DNA from: Lactifluus volemus
Lineage: Eukaryota > Basidiomycota > Agaricomycetes > Russulales > Russulaceae
NCBI GenBank assembly: GCA_022376515.1
Contig: WTXI01000178.1
Span: 1-64,000 of the forward strand
Reading direction: 5' to 3'
DNA: 64,000 bases
Part shown: piece after piece, positions 11,441 through 22,853 of the stretch
How the letters are laid out: every line of letters starts with the position of its first letter
Position numbering within the stretch: the first letter of the stretch is position 1
Notes under the pieces: generated by a model
The model's database searches: none
What the model was told of the DNA's origin: nothing
The model's input: only the letters and a program-made list of their open reading frames with translations
Position numbers and translations under genes: made by a program

Positions 11441-12530
11441 TGGAGGTTATGTCTGCCAGATAGTGCAGGAGGTGTACAGTGAACCACGAAGAGCTGAGTT
11501 CACTCAACCGACATCTGAGATCTGAGGGTGTGGCCAAATGTCGCGTCCTCGGGCCCACACATTTAGCTTGGACACAAGAAAGAGTGAAAGATGGAATTGA
11601 AATTAAGGCTGATAAGGAAGACGCGTAAACCGGTAAACAGTTCATGCCTGCAGGACCGAGGAAGAGGACGTGGGAATATGATGAGTCGGAGGTCACGTGT
11701 CCTGCTCGATTTGATTCTTGGGCGATATTAACCACATTTACGGGCGATGGTTTCTCCACCGGGATGTTTCTGGAAGATTATTGTACTAAAAGGCTTTTCA
11801 ACTTTCTGAGAATGCGCTGGCTACTTGTAAGAGAAAGACAATATGGAGGTACTGCGGCAGTCGGTCAGTCAGCTTTGGGGTGTGATGTTAAAAAAATGGA
11901 GCGACCACGTATGAAAATCAAGGTTCCCGAGACCGCATCTCAGTAAGTTTCATCGTGTGCTGCTCATTTTATTTTATTTTTTGGGGGGGGCATGTATCTG
12001 ATGGATGACGTGTATTTACCGAAGCTACGATGGTACTGTAGCCATAGCCAAGAGACCTATACAGTAAAACCAGAACTTATTGGTCGAGAATAAAATGAGT
12101 GAGGATGAGAGAAACAAGTAATGTTGAGAGACGGGGGGACCATGAGGACGGAGAGTATCAAGTAGAGAGGATCAATAGCGGCAAGTTTTCGACAGACTGG
12201 GAAGAGGTGAAGTATTCGCTCAAGGCAAGAATAATGCGGTTAAACGACGCAAAGCAGGTCAAAAAAAGCAGAACAAGAAAATGGGGTACGCCCTCGAAGG
12301 AGGCTTTGGAAAAGTTACACACCGTGTCTTTTCAACTTAGAAGAACGACCACTCTATTTGTCAATTCCATGGGAAGACGAGGTACGAGGCACGTGCCATT
12401 GGGATTCCCACCACCAAGTATAAACGTATATAAACTCCGAGATTGTCACCGAACGGAGGTGCGGCAGGTGCCGGGTTGCAAAGCGATAACCGGGCCAGTG
12501 TTGGCGCGAAAATGCAACTAGATGATGAAC
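11441..12530. repeat. segmental repeat module R2, copy a, with an inverted internal block
   Basis: The left part (11441-11600) matches 46930-47100. The block at about 11640-11960 matches 20000-20300 and 56130-56460, but in the opposite orientation, so an inversion of roughly 300 bp distinguishes this unit. Positions 11990-12530 match 20310-21745 and 56480-57745 (GATGGTACTGTAGCC; CTTAGAAGAACGACCACTC). A plus-strand ORF at 12099-12521 has no recognisable domain and is not conserved in the sister units. Confidence 0.5.
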
Positions 12531-12856
12531 CTAAAGATATAGAGCGATACTAGTAGGACATGATATATTTGACTTGCTCCGAGTCCTTCTGCCCACTGGC
12601 TACAGTATTATCTTTTTTTCTTTACTCGAACCTGATTAGACTATCCCCAAGTGTCATTTGACACAAAGGTCGACAAAGCGTAGGAACCACACATTTATAT
12701 TGAAAAAAAATTTCGGATCGAAGAGGGAAAGAAGAGCAGACGAGACTGACATAGTGGACAGGTACCTACACGATCACTACGGCGCGCACACCATTCTAGT
12801 AACGTACAACGGTACAGAGTTAGTACTTTGGAAAAGGTACGATGAGATCCCAAGGC

Positions 12857-13692
12857 TCAGAGAGCATCAGTCATTTCGACGGTAATGACCACCTTGAATC
12901 GACGAGGGTGACCCGGCTCCATGCGAACTACACGATCGACCTGGGTCACCTGTGAATCAGGGTGATCCATGTAGTGGCGAGCAAGGTATCCGAGATTATC
13001 TGCTGAATCTACTGGTGCCTGTGGATAGTCACGGACGGGGGCATGATGTGCCCAAGGATCCAGGAATTCAGCTCGGGCGGGACCTGGTGCAAAATTCTGG
13101 GGAACAAAACTGTTTCCTTGAATTTCCTGCAGCAGGGGACGCTGTGGGTATATAGGTTTAAATGAAAAAAATATGGAACGTACGGGGGCAACTTGAACTT
13201 GAATGGCTTGCGGCTGCACCTGGACATCATGAGCAGCTCCTGCGTCACGATTTACGTATGGAACCGCAGGATCCTGTGGAATAAGGTCCAGAGTGGGTCA
13301 TCAGTGAAAAGGAAGCCAAAAATCACATAAATGGATCTTTACTCACACCTGGTTGTGGATGGTGATAGTATCCGACTGACATGTCGTAGTGCGCCACGTC
13401 AATATAGAGCCGGTCTTGAGGGCTTCCCTGCATAGCAATGTTCTCGCCAACTGGAGGAGGTATATACACCAAAACGTCTTCGAATTGGTTATCGAAGGGA
13501 GCGGGCTGGATATAAATGACGACGCAGAACCATGGCACTTGCAATTAGTAGCGTGTCAGGATGTGATTGATGAACACTGACCCCAAGATTCTCTTGTACG
13601 TGGTCATGGAGAGTGCGAGGAATGGAACGAGGACCCGGAGCAATTTCGTGTTCCAAGGGTTCATTGGCTTGTTGTATCCGAGAATAATCCAT
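12857..13692 (-). CDS. family A small protein, copy 2 (unrecognised, four exons)
   Basis: Exons at 13582-13692, 13347-13505, 13184-13273 and 12857-13126 join in frame to 209 residues with the same three phase-0 introns and donors (GTCAGT, GTGAGT, GTACGT) as copy 1. The start reads MDYSRIQQANEPLEH. Exon 3 gives DPAVPYVNRDAGAAH and QVQPQAIQVQVAP. Exon 4 has ADNLGYLARHYMDHP, VVRMEPGHPRRFKVVI and a stop at 12857. All exons are open, so this copy appears intact. No membrane segment or known domain is seen. Relative to copy 1 there is a four-codon deletion in exon 2 and a short insertion (DSADNL; SQVTQVD) in exon 4. Function unknown. Confidence 0.75.
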
Positions 13693-13872
13693 CTACAGGT
13701 GTTTTGGGGCTATACTGGCTTCGCAGGAGGGTGCTAGTGGGGGTGGGGGGGGGGGAAGTCTGTGAGCATACCGCATACCAACTCTATTAAATGAAAATCT
13801 GCATAGGGCGACTCCAAGGACGAACTCCGGATCCCAAGCCTCGGCGCCAGCGCTCAACGACTCGTGTAGATG

Positions 13873-15098
13873 TAGTGTTGCCGCAACAGCGCAGTGACTG
13901 TGAGGTGACTGTGACTGCACTGTGACATTTCAAACTCAGTCACACTTCACAGTTTAACGACGCGCTGTGAAGCACTGTGCACAGTGAGCCTGATTGCTGA
14001 TAGTCTGGTCTTACTCACAGCTACGCATCTTCAGCAACGACTTTTCTATCAGTATTACTCACTTTTTTTCTGGATGTTGGTTCAATTTCCTCTACATGGT
14101 GGTTTTTATCCCTGGTGAGCCATTTTAACACCCATCACAAATGCTAGTCTGTCTTACCTCTCTGCCCCATTCGCTGTCCCTTCAATGCTGTGTTTACTTC
14201 TTCAACCACTATCTCTCTACAACCCTTTATGTCTCGACATGATGTGGGGCTGCTAGCTTGAGTGCGACATGCCGGCACCCATGCCACACCCTCTTGCCCT
14301 TGATGCCACTGTAGCAACGCCCCTTGATGCTTGGACTCAACTCTATGCCATTCCCATTCCCTTCTTATCTGGTTTACTGCTACGTGCTTTTAGGTGCTTA
14401 TGTCAGCACGTTGTGCCCGCTACTAGTATCCTTGTGGGTGTTGTTCATCTCTCATTGCGCTCACCACTCACCTGGCACTTAGATATTCTTTTTTACAAGT
14501 TATCTCAATCTGATTGTGTTTTTTCAAGACCAGATGATACCAATTCCCGGCCTTGTATCGTGTTGTGCTTGATGCCCTTCCTGGTCACCCCCCTCCCCTT
14601 CCGGTCACTTCATTTTTCTCGCTCAATTCTCACTCAAATACCACAAAATTTAGCCTACAGTATCTAGTACCATATCTGAATATATTCTGTGCATTTATTT
14701 TTGAAAGAAGTTGTGGTGTGCAGTGAAACGAAAATCAGTGCATTGTCACGCATTTGTCACGCTTGCCTGCCTAAAATTTTGCGTGTGACCTAGTGTGACT
14801 GACTGGTTGACGCTACGAGTTAGTATTTCAACTGATGAAGTGTGAGAAAGGTCAAATTAACACCCTCATTGGATTGTTAAATGGGGAAGCATCGTAATTC
14901 TTGTAGATACATCAAAAAATTATCAAAAACAGTCGAAAACGTTGACCTTTTTCGTGGTCTATAAATAGCTACAGTGGTAACAGCAGCGGTCGCCTTCACT
15001 TCACAGTACTTCACAGTACACTTTGATCACTGTGCAGTGTGTTCCCACGCATCAAATTCGGCTGCACTGTCACTTTACTGCACTGTGCGGCAACACTA
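13873..15098. mobile_element. hAT-like inverted-repeat element (MITE-type), no transposase
   Basis: The ends at 13873 and 15098 are inverted repeats starting TAGTGTTGCCGCA, the same terminus as the element at 4002. Each end is followed by about 110 bp rich in CAGTG/CACTG and GTGAC motifs in opposite orientations. No transposase is seen; an ORF at 14269-14667 lacks recognisable motifs. Part of the interior (13965-14300) is homologous to 7140-7500, which lies outside the first hAT-like span. The boundaries therefore do not coincide neatly with one insertion. No 8-bp duplication flanks the ends. Confidence 0.45.
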
Positions 15099-17250
15099 GC
15101 GGCAGCCGATCAATGTGTGGCCATCGCGGTGCGTGCCTAGTCGGAAGAGATTGGATCGGTCCTACTTTTGTTGCACCCCTGGTTGTTGGATTGTTGGTGT
15201 CCTCGTTTTATCAGCGGTATTGGCAATGGTGTAACCGGCTGGATCCTCTTGGCTCTCACCGTCCACAAACCGGTCAGAATTCTAGCACTGAGTTCACTCA
15301 CGCCAATCATGCCCTGTAGATAAGAAGAAGCACCAATCTCTGGCCCTTATCTGACTGGAAAGTACTACCCAGACATCAGCTAGTCCCCTGGGAGTTTGTG
15401 ACTAGCTTTTTTTTCGTGTCATAGAGGTGTAAACTGGTAAACGGTTTACGCGTAGCTGGCTACGTGGGAATATGAGGTCACGTTGCTTCAATCTGATTGG
15501 TTGTTCTCCAACTTCTCCTTGCCCATCCTCTCGTTTGCCTCACTTGAGATCTTATCTTGTCTCAAGGGCCAGAGTCTGACACCGAAGTGTGATAACAATG
15601 GTTTGTCCTCCCATTTCCTTGATGAAGACTAGGGGTACCGCTTTAACCGCTAAGCCTGACCCGTGACCCGATGTGGGCACACGTGATCTATCTTGGGCCC
15701 GCCTGCCGCAGTACCGCCAGGTCGCCTTCGTGGATTTTAGTACGTGCGTGCTTTGATCACTCCACATCAATCTCCTCTCCTTCTTCCCCTCCCACAAACA
15801 CAGTTTCGGATTCTCCAGCCCAGATCTCGTTTACGGCGCGTTCAAACAAGCTGGCTTTCTTGTTGTCACGCAGGGTATGTTACATTCCACCACATCCCTC
15901 CACTCCATCCCCTTCATAGTCTTTTTAAAATTTCATACCCTTTATTTTTATTTAGCTACAATGCACGCTCCTCAATACGAGACATCGCCGTTCGCAGCAG
16001 CCCAGTCAACGTCCCCCAGCGCGCCGCATCCCTTTTCCTCTGTCGCGTTCCGCCGGGAGCGGATAACCTGAACATCGGCACGTGGACAGTGGACGAGCTG
16101 TAGATATGCGAGATAGGAAGCTGGACACCGGATGGGGCATATGTTCGCGTCACAAGATTCGATCTTCGACCCGGGGCCTGCCACCTGACATTGCCGTGCC
16201 TGCCGGGCAGGTCGTGTATCTCTGGCAATGGTTAAGTTAACCCAGACCATACTTGGCTGATGTACCTGATGAGTTGATCATGCACGCAGCGGAGGGGGTT
16301 CGGTCAAATCTATCTCATCGTCTGCCAGTTTGGTACGAAGCTCGCTTGTTGTCTCCGACGCAGAATTAACCTTCGATGCTGATTAGTATTGGTGTGAAAG
16401 ACAAGTATAAGCCGCAACAGTGATGCGGAGTAATGCGGCCCACTACATTGGGGGAAATATATGGCAGAGTCTTGAGCGATCCAGCTTGATAGGCAAGTGA
16501 GATGTTTGTAAGTATCCAGTTTTATGCCACATGACGGCCCCGCGCGGCGTCGGGTTATGGTGATTGCGTCGTAGAGCTTCTATTTTTTAGTGCTAATTGT
16601 CCGTGGTGTTGAAAGGGCACTTGAGCATAATCACAAACCCCAATGAGAATGCTTTCAAGTTGTTTTGTCAGAAGGAAATCAGTTGATTCAGTTCGAATGC
16701 TACCAAGATCACATATGAGACAATACTTACTCCACGTGGATGAGAAAGGAATTCGACTCGGAGTCAGTGAGCCTGGATGTCTAAAACTGTTCGAAGTCGA
16801 AGCATAGCCTATGCGATTCAAGCCGTTTAGGGAAGATCATTGTATTAACATCCAGATCGATGAGGCAGGAACCTTCGGCTAGCTCCCTGTAGAAGGAATC
16901 CGTGACATCTACGCCGCAGAGGTGCCATTGCCTACCTCCTGTGATATGATTCAAGTTTGCTGGGTGATATTGCCTGGCCACCCGGGACAAGCATCGTGTA
17001 TGTCAGGGTTATGTAATCAAGCGCCGCGGTCTCAAATTCCGTAAGTGGTATTCTGCGGCTTGTTCTGCGGCCGCAGATGTCACCACTCGACAAAGTGCAA
17101 ACTGTAGAAAAACCAGTCGCACAAAGGGGGATGTCCACAACACTCACAAAAGCCAGGAACCAGGGTCATACAAAATGTACTACCTATATCGACAGCGGAC
17201 ACTACACCTTATCGTACAAGCGATTCTTCAAAGAGGTAATGACAAGGGAC
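15099..17250 (+). repeat. segmental repeat module R4, copy 2, with flanks shared with 60.3-60.9 kb
   Basis: Positions 15150-15650 match about 60280-60890 (GATCGGTCCTACT; CCCAGACATCAGCTAGTC; TTGCTTCAATCTGATTG). Positions 15740-17250 match 7560-8795. The small plus-strand frame at 15961-16071 is not open in the sister copy, so I do not call a gene. Confidence 0.5.
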
Positions 17251-17256
17251 ATCGCC

Positions 17257-18099
17257 TCAGAGGAAGTTATCCATGTCAAGTACGATGACCACCTTGAATC
17301 GACCAGTTAGGCTCTGTTCCATCCGAACCGTATCAACTTGTGATTCCAGATCTTGTAAGTAGTGGATAGCTAGTCGTCGGAGGTTCTCTGCTTGTCGTGC
17401 ATCAGGAAGTATCTGGTAAGGCCAGTTATTAGGGAAGGGTTAGATAAACGTGGATGCGAGACGGAAAGAAAGGCTTAGACGCACATAAGCTCCGAGCTGC
17501 GGGCCATAGGGTCGTGCCTGAGGTTGGACACCCTGCACAGGTCTTGCGTAGGCCTCGAAGCCTAGATCATTAGGGATCGCAGGGAGCTGGACATATGATG
17601 TATTATCAATGAGGACCATTTCATAAACCTACTTGATACTCACCACATGCGGAAGAGGGGCGTAGTAATGAATGTGTTGGGCTTGATCTGGAATAGCTAC
17701 GTGTTCGACCGGGGGTAGAATATCCATGTTGAAGTCTGGACCGTATGGGTCGGGTTGGTACTACAGAGGAGTTGTTGTCAAGGAGCGGCTAGCAATACGA
17801 CGTAGTCAATGTTGCTCACAGCTGGTGGCGCAGGGGGATGGCCGTGCACATAGTCGTAGTGAGGCCTGTGAATGTAAGGGAGACGCTGTGGTTGGCCGTG
17901 GTTAGCAACTTGAGGGTCTTCAAATGGGGGTGCCAGTGGGATGACTGCCGGGGGGATCTAAATGATATCGTCCATATGTGAGCACTCGAGTAGAGAGAAT
18001 ATCAGAGCCGACCTCATCGGGGTGGACCAAGGGGAAAACGGTATGAAGGGACATGTTTCTTGGAAGGTTATATTCTTGTTGTCGTTCAACTTGTACCAT
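17257..18099 (-). CDS. family B small protein, copy 2 (unrecognised, five exons)
   Basis: Exons at 18013-18099, 17820-17957, 17644-17760, 17485-17586 and 17257-17412 join in frame to 199 residues with four phase-0 introns of 55-72 nt (donors GTCGGC, GTGAGC, GTGAGT, GTGCGT). The start MVQVERQQEYNLPRN and the last exon (ENLRRLAIHYLQDLESQ-like, VRMEQS, RFKVVIVLD) match copy 1 closely. The introns at 17958-18012 and 17761-17819 have no spliced counterpart in copy 1. The protein is soluble, rich in Pro, Gln, His and Tyr, and unrecognised. The splice model rests on comparison with copy 1; the two extra introns are less certain than the others. Confidence 0.65.
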
Positions 18100-18189
18100 C
18101 TGAGCTCCGGTGTAATTGAACTTGGGGAACAAAGGTTCTGTAGCGCTGTCCTTTGGCCATCGTAGAATAAGGCCTTTTTAAAGAAGTGA

Positions 18190-18760
18190 GATGGAGGAAC
18201 GCGTGCACGGGCAGTGGGTCATCTACATGATGTTAATACCAGTACAGACTCGGAGTCGATGAGCGCGTCTTCTTCGACTAATCCCATCTAGGCCCTCCGC
18301 AACCAATCACACTTCTATTTAAGGCCTTCGACTAATCACCCCTTCGAGTAGTCACATCCGCTTCGTTCTCGGCTCTTCGGATATTCACATCCGCATAAAC
18401 CAGTACAGCCATCATCCGTGCCCTCGTCTGGCCCTCTCAACAGCCCCGTGAAGGACTTTTTTCCACTCTTTTCCTCACCCCCCTTCCTTACTTCTATGCC
18501 CCCCTGCGGACGCCCCATGTCTTTTGGCAATGAACGCCGTTCACTCCTACTCCTAGTAGCCCGGGCGCCCATCCACTCTCCCCAGTAACTTACACCACAC
18601 CCGCTCATCACCACCGTCCTTCTTTCCACCCGTCATTGTCTGCATTGGTCGTCTCCGCGCCAGACGCAGCTTTGCCTGGATTTGGTCCGGACTTGTATTT
18701 GCTCATGCCAGTGTTTCGTCACGGTCCAAAGTTCAATTTCTCCACGGGAGCTTCCCTCTC
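18190..18760. other. intergenic stretch between repeat units
   Basis: A TATTTAAGG box lies near 18313 and pyrimidine-rich sequence follows. From about 18640 the sequence matches 10430 and 61090 (CGTCTC...CGCAGCTTTGC-type block), marking the start of the next unit. The minus-strand frame at 18336-18629 shows no recognisable features. Confidence 0.35.
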
Positions 18761-21745
18761 CCCCTCCTCAATGTTATTGACACCGACATACATGCAGACC
18801 TTCATCCGAATGGCTTGGACTGGGATTCCTCCCTCGTCGATAAGCCTCATCGATGTCATGGCTTACCTTCCACATACTTCCGGCCTAGCAACAAGAAGGA
18901 GTCGTGAATCGTTGGCACTGATGAGACCGTGGTAATCTGTTATATCAAGTGCCATTATGCCATATCCTGAGCGTGCCACGGAGGCAGGTATGCAGTCATG
19001 CCAGTGTAACTAGTCCTCACCTGCGTAGATGCCCTTTATGGTTGGGCTTGACCTCCTAGGACCCTCTGGATTGTAATCACCCATCGTAGCCCAGTGGTGT
19101 GTGGTCTTGGCTCTTCCTCGTCCATCTTCCCTCCTCCGTTGCGCAAGAGTGACATGTCAATCAATAGAATACTGTATAGATCGCATCCATACTATATACA
19201 AGACAGTTTCTACGCCGACTCAAAGACTCCATGCTCCATGTTCACATTTCTCACGCATGCCATCATCGGACAGCGTCCGCAAGGACCGAAACTACATTCA
19301 CTCTGAATACAGCACACAATTACAGGCCACCGAAAGGTCAGCTAGGGGACGTATGAATCACAGGGGGCTCACCTTCAGTTACTTCGCAGGATCTTAAGAA
19401 TGTGCAGGCTACAATTGGTATGAACGAGGCATCATCAGTGCAAGTTGCGGGGTTGGTCTTGGATCCGTTGGAAGCCAGCTCGGCACTCGGATTTACTGTA
19501 TCACCCAGTCGTTGGTAGTCCAACGAGCTGAATCTGCGTATCATGTCGAGTTCAGTAGGAAGTCTCGGCGGTCAAGTAGACAATATGCACATCAGTCTGG
19601 CTCCCGCACCGCGGACACGGAATCGGGGCTGCACTATTCCGGAATCTATAAGCTTGGGTGTTTGTACATATTTGTACATATTGTCCTTCAGCGCGATGGT
19701 GTCCTCACTTTGTCCATGTTGTTGTATTGGCCAAAATGTCGCCTCCTCGGGCCCGCACATTTAGCTTTTGTTCGTGGACGCAAAAAAGAGTGAAAGGTGG
19801 AATTAATATCAAGGACGCGTAAATAGTTATGCCTACAAGCAAGGATCTGTCATAAGGACGTGGGAATATAATGACTCAATTCAATTTGCTCCCTCGATCG
19901 TTCTTCCATCTGATCTCTCAATTCTCATTTTTGTGCGACTCTGTGGGGTATTAGAATCCTCATCGTGTAGCTCTCAAGGACCAGAGTCTGACACCGAGTG
20001 TGATGCCAGTGGTTTGTTGTCCCATTCCCTCTCCCAAAAACTGAACAGCAAACGATGAAACATCTGAGATGTGGTCCCAGGAACTTTGGTTGTCGTACGT
20101 GATGGCTCCATTTTTTCCATCACAGCCCTAAGCTGACTGCTGCCGCAGCGCCTCCATATTGTCTTTCTCTTATGAGTAGTCAGCACCTTCTCAGAAAGTT
20201 GAAAAGCCTTTTGAGTACAATCATCTTCCAGAACGTCCCTGGTGGAGCACCCATCACCCGTGAATGCGCAAGATTGGTTGATATTGCTCAGGAGAGGGAT
20301 CGTATCAATGTACACTCATGTAACTGACGGATAACGTGCACACACCGAAGCTGCGATGGTACTGTAGCCGTTCCAAGAGACCTATAAGTAAAACCTGAAC
20401 TTACGGGTCGAGAGTATAAGGAATGGGGATGAGGGAAAGAAGGAATGTGAGGAGACGGGGGGGGGCATGGGGAGGGACACGCGGTGATCCGGAACCCGTG
20501 AAACTGAGAACGATGTTGACGTTGAGACTTTGATCTTCTACCACGGCCGAAGTACCACTTGAAGGCGAGAAATCAGAACTTTGAATCAGGCTTCTCTATC
20601 CTCCACTTTGCCCAATGAGATGTCTGTTGGAGGGTGTGGTCGAGAGATGATCAGGATTTAGGTGGACGGCGGAGGCAGTCGAGTAGATACTAATATCATC
20701 ACAGTCCTGACTTCCGCCACCCATTCGTGAATTGGAAGAACGACCGGAAAGGTCTACGGAGTTGTTAAATGACGACTGCGTCGCTACTGATGCACGAAAG
20801 CGGGTGTGGAGCAGAGGCGACGGAAGTGGGTGGTGGGACTTCTTTGGTGGTCCGTCAAGCGTCGGAACGAAGATATATTGGGGTTCAGAGGCCTCGCTTG
20901 ACCCCTCCTGAGCTGGTGTTTTTGAGTGGGATTCGGGTGGCGTCGACGTGAGGACCTCCAGACGGACAGTATCGAGTGGAGAGGATAGCCGCAGGTTTTG
21001 GACAGACCCGGAAGAGATGACGTATTCGCTCATGGCTAGCATGATGCGGTTAAATGATCCAGACAGGTCAAAAGAAGCAGATCAAGGGGGTACGCCCTCG
21101 AGGAGGCTTACATGTATGCGCAACAGCCACCACAGTATAACACCGGCTATTTCCGTGTCATCATAGCCGAGGCACCTTGTCTTGTCTTGATTCCGATGTC
21201 GTTTCCCCGGAATTGCCTCGAAACCCTCGCTTATTGGGCCTAGATTACGCGTCGTGTCTTTTATCCATACATCGGAAGTAACTTAGAAGAACGACCACTC
21301 CAGTTGTCAATTCCATGTGAAGACAAGGTACGAGGCACGTGCCACTGGTACTGCCTGCTGCGCATTCCCACGGCCAAGTACTATAAACGTACATAGTCGG
21401 ATTGTCCGACGGCTGCAGGTTCGTACTTTAGCTGTACTTGGGTGAGGTCATAAAGGTTTGGTCATATATAGCAAACAACAAACGGAATTCCGCTGTTCCA
21501 TTGGAAATACAGGTTTGGGGAGGTTATCCCGGGTTCTAGGTGCCTCTTGGTCGGGCGCAGGCATGGAAGGAGGCGAGGGAGAGAACTACGGTCTTCCCCC
21601 TTGCAGGGTGCCCTGGAGGATGGGCAGGGAGTGGTCACGATCTACTAGCACGGGGGAGAGGCATTCCACGTTTAAACGCACCGAACGGAGGTGCCCGGGC
21701 CGGGTTGCAAGGCAATAAATTGGGCCAGTGCTGGGGCGGAAATGC
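18760..21745 (+). repeat. segmental repeat modules R1 and R2, unit 3
   Basis: R1 (18760-19700), the intermediate block (19700-20300) and R2 (20310-21745) are collinear with 55420-57745 and partly with 10495-12530. A minus-strand ORF at 20596-21042 and its counterpart at 56460-56993 share AMSEYVISS, NLRLS.PLDT, YIFVPTLD and RFRASVATQSS. This points to a decayed coding region in R2, perhaps the cytosolic tail of a multipass protein, since a hydrophobic LVLLLLT stretch precedes it in the 57-kb copy. No intact gene is seen. The right end is interrupted by the poly(A) retroposon. Confidence 0.5.
20596..21042 (-). pseudogene. decayed R2-encoded reading frame (hypothetical)
   Basis: This frame encodes 148 residues with low-complexity Ser/Thr/Pro segments. 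It is similar over about 100 residues to the minus-strand frame 56460-56993, and its last part (LNPDHLSTTPSNRH) resembles 62243-62626 (NPDHLSTALPDRQ). Three-fold recurrence suggests an ancestral coding sequence, but the frames differ upstream and no common start is visible. I cannot assign a function. Confidence 0.3.
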
Positions 21746-22346
21746 AACCTAAAGATATATATATACAGGCTCCTTTCCTTCTTACCACCACCATCCCACT
21801 AGTCTACTCACCCTTGCCTCAGCGCAGTAGCATCCTCTCACTCCCCCCCTCCTGCTCTCTCCTCCTGCCCTCCCCTCCAGCCCACCCCTCCCGAATTGTG
21901 GTCCCCACTCGCCCCTCATGGCCCTTGTTGGCCCCGGGTCGTTGCCCACGCCCCCTCCCAGCCTCTTTCTTGGCTGCCCTGACCCCGGTCAGACCCACCC
22001 CTCCTGCAAGCCCCGTCGGACGCTCCGGCTCCCTCTGGCACCCTCCTCACCCTCCCCTCTGGCCCACCCCTCCCGTCTTGCGGCCTCACCGCCGCCTTTG
22101 GGGCCCTTGGCCCTGCCTTGTGGTCCCCTTGGAACCCTCCTGCCCGGTGCCTCGTGCACCACCCCTCCTGACTGCCCTTCCCGGCTTTCTCCGGTCCTTG
22201 TGGCCACCCCTCCAGCCCTTTGATCGCCGCACGGCCTCGGCGTCCCGATCGGTCGCCTCCGGGCGAACCCCCCTCCTGCTAGGCCCCCCTCCCTCCGCCG
22301 GCATGGCCGGCTTTCCTTCCTTTAATTACAACCCCTCTTATTAGAC

Positions 22347-22826
22347 TGTCACGGTCAGGTCACTGTGGCGTGGTTTCAGTTCGGAGTCGTGCTGACTAAG
22401 CGGAACGACGAAGCGGCCGCAGGGACTAAGGCGCGAAGGTCTAGTTTAAAGAGTAGAAGACTTGGCTGTGGCGTGATCCACACAAGTCTTCAGAGGCTTT
22501 ACTCAAAGAGGAAGCAGTCTTTCAGAGGGGAAGGGGAAGGGAAGGCTGAACAGCCACTTGTATTGCTCGCTGTATCGACTACCTGAGTTCTACAGGAGAA
22601 CGAGCTTAAGGCCCATCTCAGAGGTACAAGGGATATATATACTTGAACAACGGATCGTGCTAGAATGTTCAGGGGTGTCCCTGTGAATGTATAGAAGCAT
22701 ATGGAACTGACCGGAACGTTGCGGAAACTGACAGAAGGTGGGAGAATCGTCCAACGTATCGATGAGTAAGGGAAGGAAAATGATGAGTCAGGTCACCTGT
22801 GACCGTCACGTCACGTTACCATGACA
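22347..22826 (-). repeat. Ty3 element 3' LTR, 480 bp
   Basis: Bounded by TGTCAC...ATGACA, it differs from the other LTR at six positions, all CpG-type transitions. The element polypurine tract abuts it at 22827. Confidence 0.93.
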
Positions 22827-22840
22827 TTACCCCCTTATTA
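22827..22840 (-). promoter_or_regulatory. polypurine tract of the Ty3 element
   Basis: On the element strand this reads TAATAAGGGGGTAA directly before the 3' LTR, the expected position of the plus-strand primer. Confidence 0.75.
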
Positions 22841-22853
22841 GCGTCTGAAGCTT

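Noticed and set aside
14269..14667. 132-codon ORF inside the hAT-like element
   Set aside because: No transposase motif or similarity to another ORF here; base composition alone can explain it.
21691..22344. 217-codon Pro-rich ORF on the plus strand
   Set aside because: Its start lies in the flanking repeat, outside the retroposon, and its composition merely reflects C-rich sequence. The open frame is probably due to base bias.
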